17,482 bases of DNA from Lachnospiraceae bacterium (GTDB taxonomy: Bacteria; Bacillota; Clostridia; Lachnospirales; Lachnospiraceae). The stretch's first letter is position 1, and every line of letters starts with the position of its first letter. The stretch covers positions 1-17,482 of the forward strand of contig SFNX01000033.1 in assembly GCA_004552595.1 (NCBI GenBank), written 5' to 3'. The notes beneath the pieces were generated by a model. The model was not told where the DNA came from and made no database searches. It was given only the letters and a program-made list of their open reading frames with translations. The translations under genes and the position numbers were made by a program. Shown one piece after another: positions 7,616 through 15,648 of this stretch.

Positions 7616-10600
7616 ATGAAAAAAAGAGAAGACATCAACAAAGTCATGATAATCGGCTCCGGTCCGATTATTATCGGTCAGGCCTGTGAGTTTGACTATT
7701 CCGGAACACAGGCATGCAAAGCACTTAAAAAGTTGGGCTACGAAATCGTGCTTGTAAACTCCAACCCGGCAACAATTATGACAGACCCGGGTATTGCGGA
7801 TGTTACTTACATCGAGCCTCTTAACGTTGAAAGACTTGAGAAGATTATTGAAAAGGAAAGACCTGACGGATTACTTCCTAACCTTGGAGGTCAGACAGGA
7901 CTTAACCTTTGTTCAGAACTTTACAAGGCCGGTATTCTTGATAAATACGGAGTAAAGGTTATTGGTGTCCAGGTTGATGCCATCGAAAGAGGAGAGGACA
8001 GAATCGAATTCAAGAAGACAATGGATTCTCTTGGAATAGAGATGGCACGCTCAGAAGTAGCATATTCTGTTGATGAGGCTTTAAAGATTGCCGATGAACT
8101 CGGATATCCTGTCGTTCTTCGTCCTGCATATACTATGGGTGGAGCAGGCGGTGGTCTTGTTTACAACGTCGAAGAATTAAAGACAGTTTGTGAAAGAGGA
8201 TTACAGGCTTCATTAGTAGGACAGGTTTTAGTTGAAGAATCTGTTCTTGGATGGGAAGAATTAGAGCTTGAAGTAGTAAGGGATTCAAAGGGTCAGATGA
8301 TTACAGTGTGCTTCATTGAGAACATTGATCCTTTAGGAGTTCATACCGGTGACTCATTCTGCTCAGCTCCGATGCTTACAATTTCAGAGGACGTCCAGAA
8401 GGAGCTTCAGAGACAGGCTTATAAGATTGTTGATGCAATTCAGGTTATCGGCGGAACTAACGTACAGTTTGCACGTAATACACAGACAGGAAGAATTATC
8501 GTAATTGAGATTAACCCTCGTACTTCTCGTTCATCAGCACTTGCATCAAAGGCTACAGGTTTCCCAATCGCCTTCGTTTCTGCAATGCTTGCAGCAGGAC
8601 TTGATCTTGATGATATTGAATGCGGAAAATACGGCACACTTGATAAATATGTTCCTGACGGAGATTATGTAGTAATCAAATTTGCCCGCTGGGCATTTGA
8701 AAAGTTCAAAGGTGCACAGGATAAGCTCGGTACTCAGATGAGAGCGGTAGGCGAGGTTATGAGTATCGGTAAGACATATAAGGAAGCATTCCAGAAGGCA
8801 ATCAGATCTCTTGAAATCGGACAATTTGGTCTCGGATATGCTAAGAACTATAACGAATTATCAAAGAAGGAGCTTTTAAACCTTCTTCATACACCTTCTT
8901 CACAGCGTCATTTCATTATGTACGAGGCTCTTAGAAAGGGTGCAACAGTTGATGAAATCTACGCAATTACATCTGTTAAGCCATATTTTGTAGAGCAGAT
9001 GCTTGAGCTTGTTGAAGAAGAAAACGAGCTTATTAAATTAAAGGGAACAATCCCGGATGCTGATACATTAAGAAAAGCAAAGCAGGATGGATTCTCGGAT
9101 AAGTATTTATCTAAGATTCTTGAGGTTTCAGAAGAAGAAATCAGAAACGCACGTATTAAAGCAGGTATAGTTGAAAGCTGGGAAGGTGTTCACGTAAGCG
9201 GAACAAAAGACAGTGCATATTACTATTCTTCATATAATATTCCAAAGGAAAAGGATGCCAAGACATCGGATAATAAGAATAAGATAATGATTCTTGGCGG
9301 AGGTCCTAACAGAATCGGTCAGGGTATTGAGTTTGACTATTGTTGTGTTCATGCATCTTTAGCGCTTAAACAACTTGGATTTGAGACAATAATTGTCAAC
9401 TGTAATCCTGAAACGGTATCAACAGACTATGATACATCAGACAGACTTTATTTTGAGCCACTTACACTTGAAGATGTATTAAGCATTCATGAAAAAGAGA
9501 AGCCTCTTGGTGTTATTGCACAGTTTGGCGGACAGACACCTCTTAATCTTGCACAGGAACTTAAGAAGAATGGTGTTAATATTCTTGGAACAACACCTGA
9601 AACAATCGACCTTGCAGAAGACAGAGATTTATTCCGTGCAATGATGGATAAGCTTGAAATTCCAATGCCTGAATCGGGTATGGCAGTTAATATTGATGAA
9701 GCTATCGAAATTGCAAATAAAATAGGTTATCCGGTTATGGTTCGTCCTTCTTATGTACTTGGCGGACGCGGAATGGAAGTAGTTCATGATGATGAGCATA
9801 TGAAAGTATATATGGCTGCGGCAGTAGGAGTTACTCCTGACAGACCTATACTTATTGACAGATTTTTAAATAACGCTCTTGAGTGCGAAGCAGATGCCAT
9901 TTCTGATGGTGAGAATGTATTTGTTCCTGCGGTAATGGAGCATATCGAGTTAGCCGGAATTCATTCGGGAGACTCAGCATGTGTTCTTCCTTCAATTAAT
10001 ATATCTGCTGATAATGTTGCAACTATTAAAGAGTACACACGTAAGATTGCTAAAGAGATGAACGTTGTCGGCCTTATGAACATGCAGTATGCAATTGAGA
10101 ATGATAAGGTATACGTACTTGAAGCCAATCCAAGAGCATCACGTACAGTGCCGTTAGTATCAAAGGTGTGTGGAATTAAGATGGTTCCTATCGCAACCGA
10201 AATTATGACTGCATCAATAACAGGAAGACCATCACCGGTATTATCTTTAAAGGAGCGTAAGTTCAATCATTACGGAGTTAAGGAAGCGGTATTCCCATTT
10301 AATATGTTCCAGGAAGTTGACCCGTTACTCGGACCTGAAATGCGTTCGACAGGTGAAGTTCTTGGTATGGCAAAAGACTTCGGAACAGCCTTCTATAAGG
10401 CACAGGAAGCTACACAGACAAGACTTCCGCTTAAGGGAACAGTACTTATTTCGGTTAATGACAGAGATAAATCAGAGCTTGTAGAAGTAGCAAAAGGATT
10501 TTATGAATGCGGCTTTGATATTATTGCAACAGGCGGAACATATGATATGATCGTCAATGCATCAATCCCTGCAACAAAGATATTCAAGCTTAACCAGGGA

Positions 10601-10837
10601 CGTCCAAACGTACTTGATGCAATTACAAATAACGAAGTATCAATTGTAATCAATACACCTGACGATAAGAAGGGTGCTGCTGATGACAGCTACATCCGTA
10701 AGGGCGTAATCAAGGCAAGAATTCCGTATGTTACGACAATGGCTGCAGCGAAAGCTTCAATTGCCGGAATTAAGGCTTTACAGACCGGCAAGAGCGAAGT
10801 TAAGTCACTTCAGCAATTTCATGCTGAAATAGAATAA
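7616..10837 (+). CDS. carB: Carbamoyl-phosphate synthase, large subunit
   Basis: Makes carbamoyl phosphate from bicarbonate, ammonia (channelled from glutamine by CarA) and two ATP, feeding pyrimidine and arginine synthesis. It has 1073 residues, the same as the E. coli enzyme. Order: carboxyphosphate ATP-grasp half with IGSGPIIIGQACEFDYSGTQA near the start, an oligomerisation segment (about 400-550), the second ATP-grasp half beginning KIMILGGGPNRIGQGIEFDY at about 556, and a C-terminal MGS-like allosteric domain from about 938 (IIATGGTYDMI, NQGRPNVLDAI). I chose ATG 7616 because GGAGAG (7605-7610) lies 5 nt upstream and MKKREDINKVMIIGSGP fits the family; an in-frame TTG at 7586 overlaps the terminator and has no ribosome site. 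No carA lies upstream or downstream here. Confidence 0.97.
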   Translation: MKKREDINKVMIIGSGPIIIGQACEFDYSGTQACKALKKLGYEIVLVNSNPATIMTDPGIADVTYIEPLNVERLEKIIEKERPDGLLPNLGGQTGLNLCSELYKAGILDKYGVKVIGVQVDAIERGEDRIEFKKTMDSLGIEMARSEVAYSVDEALKIADELGYPVVLRPAYTMGGAGGGLVYNVEELKTVCERGLQASLVGQVLVEESVLGWEELELEVVRDSKGQMITVCFIENIDPLGVHTGDSFCSAPMLTISEDVQKELQRQAYKIVDAIQVIGGTNVQFARNTQTGRIIVIEINPRTSRSSALASKATGFPIAFVSAMLAAGLDLDDIECGKYGTLDKYVPDGDYVVIKFARWAFEKFKGAQDKLGTQMRAVGEVMSIGKTYKEAFQKAIRSLEIGQFGLGYAKNYNELSKKELLNLLHTPSSQRHFIMYEALRKGATVDEIYAITSVKPYFVEQMLELVEEENELIKLKGTIPDADTLRKAKQDGFSDKYLSKILEVSEEEIRNARIKAGIVESWEGVHVSGTKDSAYYYSSYNIPKEKDAKTSDNKNKIMILGGGPNRIGQGIEFDYCCVHASLALKQLGFETIIVNCNPETVSTDYDTSDRLYFEPLTLEDVLSIHEKEKPLGVIAQFGGQTPLNLAQELKKNGVNILGTTPETIDLAEDRDLFRAMMDKLEIPMPESGMAVNIDEAIEIANKIGYPVMVRPSYVLGGRGMEVVHDDEHMKVYMAAAVGVTPDRPILIDRFLNNALECEADAISDGENVFVPAVMEHIELAGIHSGDSACVLPSINISADNVATIKEYTRKIAKEMNVVGLMNMQYAIENDKVYVLEANPRASRTVPLVSKVCGIKMVPIATEIMTASITGRPSPVLSLKERKFNHYGVKEAVFPFNMFQEVDPLLGPEMRSTGEVLGMAKDFGTAFYKAQEATQTRLPLKGTVLISVNDRDKSELVEVAKGFYECGFDIIATGGTYDMIVNASIPATKIFKLNQGRPNVLDAITNNEVSIVINTPDDKKGAADDSYIRKGVIKARIPYVTTMAAAKASIAGIKALQTGKSEVKSLQQFHAEIE

Positions 10838-10845
10838 TTCCGCTA

Positions 10846-10874
10846 TTGCAATTTTATGTGAACGGTAGTAGAAT
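10846..10874 (+). promoter_or_regulatory. Promoter of the rimP-nusA-infB operon
   Basis: TTGCAA (10846-10851), a 17-nt spacer and TAGAAT (10869-10874). The predicted start is about 10881, six bases before a terminator-like hairpin. The -10 is identical to the one proposed for the SPFH gene. It is the only good promoter seen before rimP. Confidence 0.65.
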
Positions 10875-10886
10875 TAATGATAGTTA

Positions 10887-10922
10887 GAAAAGTGAACCTC
10901 GCGGTTCACTTTTCGTTTGTTT
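10887..10922 (+). terminator. Terminator or leader attenuator between carB and rimP
   Basis: A perfect 12-bp stem (10887-10898 with 10903-10914; GAAAAGTGAACC and its complement) has a TCGC loop and is followed by GTTTGTTT. It can end carB transcripts. Because a good promoter lies just upstream, it would also be in the 5' leader of the rimP operon. GTGAAC at 10858-10863 repeats part of the 5' arm and could compete for pairing in carB read-through transcripts only. Confidence 0.75.
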
Positions 10923-10942
10923 AGGGAACTTAAGGAGGGGCA

Positions 10943-11404
10943 ATGTCAAGAAAAGATATTGAAGCTAAAACCGAAGCACTTCTTATGCCGATCCTTGATG
11001 AATTCGGATTTGAACTTTGGGATGTTGAATATGTCAAGGAAGGCAGTGAATATTATTTAAGAGCCTACATTGACAAGGAAGGCGGAATCACAATTGATGA
11101 TTGTGTTGACGTATCAAGAAAGCTTTCGGATAAGCTTGATGAAGATGACTTTATAGATAGCGAGTATATTCTTGAAGTCAGTTCACCGGGACTTGGAAGA
11201 ACACTTAAATCAGACAGGGATTTTTCAAAATCAATAGGCAGAGATACAGATATTAAGCTTTATAAGCCTATCGATAAAGTGAAGGAATTTGAAGGAATAT
11301 TAAAGGCTTTTGATAACGATACGCTTACATTTTTAATTGATGGAAATGAAAGAGTATTTAACAAAAGTGAAGTGGCAAGCGTAAAGCTGCACGTTGAATT
11401 TTAA
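10943..11404 (+). CDS. rimP: Ribosome maturation factor RimP
   Basis: Assists late assembly of the 30S ribosomal subunit. The 153 residues match the usual length. The N-terminal domain (about 1-85) includes LWDVEYVKEG, LRAYIDKEGGITIDDC and the family hallmark YILEVSSPGLGR; the C-terminal Sm-like barrel (about 90-153) contains the DKVKEFEGILKAFDNDTLTF segment. The start is set by a nearly perfect Shine-Dalgarno, TAAGGAGGGG at 10931-10940, just before ATG 10943. First gene of the operon. No anomalies. Confidence 0.96.
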   Translation: MSRKDIEAKTEALLMPILDEFGFELWDVEYVKEGSEYYLRAYIDKEGGITIDDCVDVSRKLSDKLDEDDFIDSEYILEVSSPGLGRTLKSDRDFSKSIGRDTDIKLYKPIDKVKEFEGILKAFDNDTLTFLIDGNERVFNKSEVASVKLHVEF

Positions 11405-11415
11405 TTTGTTACTAA

Positions 11416-11430
11416 TACGGCATGGCCGTA
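11416..11430 (+). other. Small hairpin between rimP and nusA
   Basis: TACGGC (11416-11421) and GCCGTA (11425-11430) form a 6-bp stem around a three-base ATG loop. It hides an upstream in-frame ATG at 11422, which supports the downstream nusA start. It lacks a U tract, so it is not a terminator; RNA processing or stability is possible. Confidence 0.45.
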
Positions 11431-11460
11431 GAAATAAAAAAGTTGTATAAGGAGGAAGAA

Positions 11461-12615
11461 ATGAACAAAGATATCTTAGAGGCGGTTGAGCTTATTGAGA
11501 AGGAGAAGGACATTCCGAAAGAGGTGATGTTTACAGCAATTGAAAACTCACTTCACAGGGCGTTCGAAAATCATTTTGGAAAGAGAGACAATGTTAAATG
11601 TGAGGTTAACAGAGAAACCGGTGATTTTAACATATTAGTACAGAAGGAAGTTGTTGCTACAGCTGAGGAAGTAACAGATCCTGTTGCAATGATTTCTCTT
11701 GTTGATGCAAAGCTTATTAACGAAAATGCCAAAGTCGGCGATATTGTTGATGTTGAATTCGAGTCAAAGGATTTCGGAAGAATTGCCGCTCAGAATGCTA
11801 AGAGCACAATACTTCAGACTATCCGCGAAGAGGAGCATCGTGCAGTTAAGAACAAGTTCGTTGCTAAGCAGAAGAAAATTGTTACAGGTGTTGTAAGACG
11901 TTTTGTCGGCGACAGAAATATAAGCATTGACCTTGGTAAGGCAGAAGGCTTCCTTGCCGAGAACGAGCAGGTGCCTACAGAGAGATTTAAGATCAACGAC
12001 AGAATCAAGGTTTATGTAGTTGACGTTAAGGATTCAAGTAAGGGACCTAGAATTAACGTAAGCCGTACTCATCCTGATCTTGTTAAGCTTCTTTTTGAGC
12101 AGGAAGTTGCTGAGGTGGCTGACGGCACGGTTGAGATTAAGGCAATCGCAAGAGAAGCAGGTTCAAGAACTAAAATTGCAGTATGGTCTAACAATGAAGA
12201 TGTAGATCCGGTTGGCGCATGTGTAGGTATGAACGGTACACGTGTTACTGCGATTAATGATGAATTAAGAGGCGAGAAAATTGATATCGTTGAGTGGGAC
12301 GAAAACCCTGGTATTTTCATTGAAAATGCTTTATCTCCTGCAACGGTTGTATTTGCATTTGCAGATCCTGAAACAAAGGAAGCAAAAGTCGTTGTTCCTG
12401 ACAAGCAGTTATCACTTGCAATCGGTATGAACGGACAGAATGCAAGACTTGCAGCAAGACTTACAGGATATAAGATTGACATTAAGTCAGAAACTCAGGC
12501 TCAGGATGCCGAAGGATTCAGGCTTGAAGACTATGAAGAAGACTATGACGAGTATGATGAAGAATTCGAAGAGTCATACGATGATGAAGCTTTGGATAAT
12601 ATTGACGAGGAATAA
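11461..12615 (+). CDS. nusA: Transcription termination/antitermination factor NusA
   Basis: Binds RNA polymerase and nascent RNA, promoting pausing, intrinsic termination and rRNA antitermination. From this start it has 384 residues. Order: N-terminal polymerase-binding domain (about 1-120), S1 domain (about 130-195; VTGVVRRFVGDRNISIDLG), KH1 and KH2 (about 200-340) with DPVGACVGMNGTRV and LSLAIGMNGQNARLAARLTGY, then an acidic tail (about 350-384) rich in Asp, Glu and Tyr. It has no C-terminal AR repeats, as usual in Firmicutes. I chose ATG 11461 because AAGGAGG (11449-11455) lies 5 nt upstream and MNKDILEAVELIEKEK is the family N-terminus; the ATG at 11422 would add 13 atypical residues and lies in a hairpin loop. 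It is followed 3 nt later by ylxQ, without the usual ylxR. Confidence 0.96.
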   Translation: MNKDILEAVELIEKEKDIPKEVMFTAIENSLHRAFENHFGKRDNVKCEVNRETGDFNILVQKEVVATAEEVTDPVAMISLVDAKLINENAKVGDIVDVEFESKDFGRIAAQNAKSTILQTIREEEHRAVKNKFVAKQKKIVTGVVRRFVGDRNISIDLGKAEGFLAENEQVPTERFKINDRIKVYVVDVKDSSKGPRINVSRTHPDLVKLLFEQEVAEVADGTVEIKAIAREAGSRTKIAVWSNNEDVDPVGACVGMNGTRVTAINDELRGEKIDIVEWDENPGIFIENALSPATVVFAFADPETKEAKVVVPDKQLSLAIGMNGQNARLAARLTGYKIDIKSETQAQDAEGFRLEDYEEDYDEYDEEFEESYDDEALDNIDEE

Positions 12616-12618
12616 ATC

Positions 12619-12921
12619 ATGGATAAAGCATTGCAGCTTTTGTCTTTGGCCATGAGAGCGGGTAAAATTGCTTCAGGCGAATTTAAGACGGAAGAATCTG
12701 TAAAGGCATCTAAGGCCAGACTTGTAGTTATCGCATCGGATGCATCTGACAATACGAAGAAGAAATTCATGAATATGTGCACCTTCTACGAAGTTCCTTA
12801 TATTGTGTATTCAAATAAGGAAGAGCTCGGACACTATATCGGAAGAGAGTGCAGAGCATCTTTGGCGGTCAATGATGAAGGACTGGCAAACGGAATCATT
12901 AAAGAGTCGGGAAATGCATAA
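12619..12921 (+). CDS. ylxQ: L7Ae/L30e-family ribosomal-associated protein YlxQ
   Basis: A 100-residue protein of the L7Ae/L30e/S12e/Gadd45 fold, a kink-turn RNA-binding family conserved between nusA and infB in Firmicutes. Typical features are LQLLSLAMRAGKIASGE at the N-terminus, the VVIASDASDNTKKKF segment in the middle, and IGRECRASLAVNDEGLANGI at the end. The ATG is 3 nt after the nusA stop; GAGG at 12607-12610, inside the nusA end, gives 8-nt spacing, so translation is probably coupled. The exact RNA target is not clear from sequence. Confidence 0.93.
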   Translation: MDKALQLLSLAMRAGKIASGEFKTEESVKASKARLVVIASDASDNTKKKFMNMCTFYEVPYIVYSNKEELGHYIGRECRASLAVNDEGLANGIIKESGNA

Positions 12922-12951
12922 TCCTGAAAGTTAAACAGGAGGGTAATTAGA

Positions 12952-15648
12952 TTGACAGCAGCAAAATTTGCAAAAGATATGAATATTGAGACATCTTTGG
13001 TAGTTGCAATACTTAAGTCTCGTGGAGATGTAATTAAGGGAAGTAATACAATTACTGATGAACAGATGGACTTTGTTAAAACTAATTTAAATAAGCAGGA
13101 AGAAAAAGAAGAAGTTAAGCCTGCAAATAAACCACAGGCCGAAGCGCCTGTTAAGAAGAAAAAGAGCGGCGTAATTATTGTAAGAGGCGGAAGTGCCCAG
13201 AAGAACAGAACCCAGGGTGCAAGACCTGATAGTAACAGACCACAGGGAACGAACAGGGATGCAAGAAACCAGCAGGGAAATGCAGGACAGAAGCCATCAG
13301 GACATACACCTATAAGACCAAATGTGCGTACTTCGGCAAGCAGATTACTTGATGAAGATATGCAGGTTAACATAAAACCGGCGCAGCAGCAGGCTCCGGT
13401 TAAGAAGGAAAAGCCTGTTGAACAAGTTGCTACAGTTCCAAATGTTTCTGAAGGAGTGAACAATGAGCAAAAAAATATTCCAAAAGGGGATAATAAAGGA
13501 AATAACGCAGACGCACAGAAATCTTTCGATAATCGCAGGCCTTCTTCTAATATGGATAGCGATAGTAGACGAGGTAACAAACCTAAAGAGCAGACGCTCT
13601 CAAAGCAAAACAACTCAAAACCACGAGTAAGCTTTGGCGGCCAGGGTATGCGCCAGACTCCCGGACAAGGAGGCCAGGGAAAGGGCAATTTTGTCTCTAA
13701 TCAGAATATAAACCAGGGTCCTAACGGTGGAAAGGACAATCGCAGAAATCACGATAAGAAGAATAAAGATAAGACTAATCAGTTCGAAGACGGCTTCAGA
13801 GGCAAGCAGGGCGGTAAGGGCCAGAAAGTAAAGATGCTTGAAAAACCTGAGCAGAAGAAGCAGGAAGTTAAAGAAGAAGAAAAGATCAAGGTAATTGTAA
13901 TTCCTGAAGTAATTACAATTAAAGAGCTTGCAGAGAAGATGAAAATCGTTCCTGCACAGATTATTAAGGAGCTTTTCTTAAAGGGACAGATGTATACTGT
14001 CAACCAGGAAATTTCATATGAAGAGGCTGAAAATATCGCACTTGAGTATGAAATTCTCTGTGAGCATGAAGTAGTGATTAATCCTATTGAAGCTCTTATG
14101 GAAAAATATACAATTGAAGATAAGGAAGAAGATCTTGTTGAGAGACCACCTGTTATCTGTGTAATGGGACATGTTGACCATGGTAAGACTTCACTCCTTG
14201 ACAATATCCGTAATACACATGTTATCGCAAAGGAAGCAGGTGGAATTACACAGGCAATCGGCGCCTATATTGTTAAGCCTAAGAACTCCGATAAGAAGAT
14301 TACATTCCTTGATACACCGGGTCATGAGGCTTTCACTGCAATGCGTATGAGAGGTGCCAATGCAACAGATATTGCAATTCTTGTCGTTGCAGCAGATGAC
14401 GGTGTTATGCCACAGACTGTTGAAGCTATTAACCATGCAAAGGCTGCGGGAATTGAAATCGTCGTTGCAGTTAATAAAATTGATAAGCCGTCAGCTAACA
14501 TAGACAGAGTTAAGCAGGAGCTTGCCGAGTATGAACTTACTCCGGAAGATTGGGGCGGAAGTACTGTATTCGTACCTGTTTCAGCTAAGACAGGAGAAGG
14601 TATTGACAACCTTCTTGACATGATAAATCTTACTGCTGAAATTCATGAGCTTAAGGCAAATCCTAACAGAAAGGCCACAGGTCTTGTTATAGAAGCAGAG
14701 CTTGATAAAGGAAGAGGCCCGGTTGCTACAGTTCTTGTACAGAATGGTACTCTTAAGGTCGGCGACTTTATTGCATGCGGAGAATGTCACGGTAAAGTAA
14801 GAGCGATGATTGATGACACAGGAAAAAGAGTTAAGGAAGCAGGTCCTTCTACTCCGGTAGAAATTCTTGGTCTTGACTCAGTTCCGTTAGCAGGAGAAAT
14901 CTTCGTATGTCCTGACACAGATAAAGAAGCTAAGGCATTTGCAGATACATTTATTGCATATAATAAGACTAAGAAGATTGAAGAGACTAAGTCTCATGTA
15001 ACGCTTGAAGATATGTTCAATCAGATTGAGGCAGGAAAGCTTAAAGAACTTAACCTTATTATCAAGGCAGACGTTCAGGGTTCTGTTGAAGCAGTTAAGG
15101 AGTCACTTACAAAGCTTTCCAATGAAGAAATCGTTGTTAAGGTTATTCATTCAGGTGTTGGTGCAATCAGTGAATCAGATGTTATTCTTGCATCTGCGTC
15201 AAATGCTATCATCATCGGATTTAACGTACGTCCTGATGCACAGGCAAAGTCAACTTCAGAGCATGAAGGCGTAGATGTTAAGCTTTATGATGTAATTTAT
15301 AAGGCAATCGAAGACGTTGAGGCTGCCATGAAGGGAATGCTCGATCCTATATTCGAAGAAAAGGTATTAGGACATGCAGAAATCCGTCAGATATTCAAGG
15401 CTTCAGGCGTTGGTAACATTGCCGGCTCATATGTGCTTGATGGTGTATTCGAGAGAGGATGCATGGTTAGAATTTCAAGACAGGGTGAGCAGTTATTTGA
15501 AGGTAACCTTGCTTCACTCAAGCGATTCAAGGATGACGTTAAGGAAGTTAAGGCCGGATTTGAATGCGGTCTTGTATTCGAAGACTTTGGAGCATTTGAA
15601 GAGCTTGACATAGTTGAAGCTTATAAGATGGTTGAGGTTCCAAGATAA
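12952..15648 (+). CDS. infB: Translation initiation factor IF-2
   Basis: GTPase that brings initiator fMet-tRNA to the 30S subunit and promotes subunit joining. 898 residues. Order: short N-terminal IF2N domain (about 1-48), a long low-complexity linker rich in Asn, Gln, Gly, Lys, Arg and Pro (about 50-300), a second IF2N domain (about 318-370), the GTPase domain, then the EF-Tu-like, domain-3 and tRNA-binding C-terminal domains. GTP motifs: GHVDHGKT (406-413), DTPGHE (454-459, with catalytic-type H458), NKID (508-511), SAK (544-546). The start is TTG at 12952, fixed by AGGAGGG at 12937-12943 with 8-nt spacing; no ATG is better placed. Codon choice in residues 169-222 differs locally (CGC, AGG, CGA, GGG, CAA), where a nested out-of-frame ORF lies. 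Confidence 0.97.
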   Translation: MTAAKFAKDMNIETSLVVAILKSRGDVIKGSNTITDEQMDFVKTNLNKQEEKEEVKPANKPQAEAPVKKKKSGVIIVRGGSAQKNRTQGARPDSNRPQGTNRDARNQQGNAGQKPSGHTPIRPNVRTSASRLLDEDMQVNIKPAQQQAPVKKEKPVEQVATVPNVSEGVNNEQKNIPKGDNKGNNADAQKSFDNRRPSSNMDSDSRRGNKPKEQTLSKQNNSKPRVSFGGQGMRQTPGQGGQGKGNFVSNQNINQGPNGGKDNRRNHDKKNKDKTNQFEDGFRGKQGGKGQKVKMLEKPEQKKQEVKEEEKIKVIVIPEVITIKELAEKMKIVPAQIIKELFLKGQMYTVNQEISYEEAENIALEYEILCEHEVVINPIEALMEKYTIEDKEEDLVERPPVICVMGHVDHGKTSLLDNIRNTHVIAKEAGGITQAIGAYIVKPKNSDKKITFLDTPGHEAFTAMRMRGANATDIAILVVAADDGVMPQTVEAINHAKAAGIEIVVAVNKIDKPSANIDRVKQELAEYELTPEDWGGSTVFVPVSAKTGEGIDNLLDMINLTAEIHELKANPNRKATGLVIEAELDKGRGPVATVLVQNGTLKVGDFIACGECHGKVRAMIDDTGKRVKEAGPSTPVEILGLDSVPLAGEIFVCPDTDKEAKAFADTFIAYNKTKKIEETKSHVTLEDMFNQIEAGKLKELNLIIKADVQGSVEAVKESLTKLSNEEIVVKVIHSGVGAISESDVILASASNAIIIGFNVRPDAQAKSTSEHEGVDVKLYDVIYKAIEDVEAAMKGMLDPIFEEKVLGHAEIRQIFKASGVGNIAGSYVLDGVFERGCMVRISRQGEQLFEGNLASLKRFKDDVKEVKAGFECGLVFEDFGAFEELDIVEAYKMVEVPR
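13463..13630 (+). other. Candidate nested small membrane-protein ORF inside infB
   Basis: A 55-codon ATG-to-TAA frame lies in the +1 frame relative to infB. AAGGAG at 13451-13456 is 6 nt before its ATG. The predicted product has a basic N-terminus (MSKKIFQKGIIKE), one hydrophobic segment LSIIAGLLLIWIAIV (residues 21-35) and a hydrophilic basic tail (LKSRRSQSK). That is the layout of a single-pass small membrane protein. It overlaps the poorly conserved IF-2 linker. No homologue is recognised, and chance is a serious alternative. Confidence 0.22.

Noticed and set aside
10858..10909. Antiterminator pairing GTGAAC (10858) with GTTCAC (10904)
   Set aside because: It lies upstream of the predicted transcript start, so it would exist only in carB read-through RNA, and is just 6 bp against a 12-bp terminator.
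11422..11460. Upstream ATG for nusA adding 13 residues
   Set aside because: It lies in a hairpin loop with no Shine-Dalgarno; ATG 11461 has AAGGAGG and the family N-terminus.
12834..13688. 284-codon open frame on the - strand opposite ylxQ and infB
   Set aside because: It mirrors the low-complexity IF-2 linker; the product is a Phe/Leu/Ser/Cys-rich sequence with no domain, and the + strand gene is certain.
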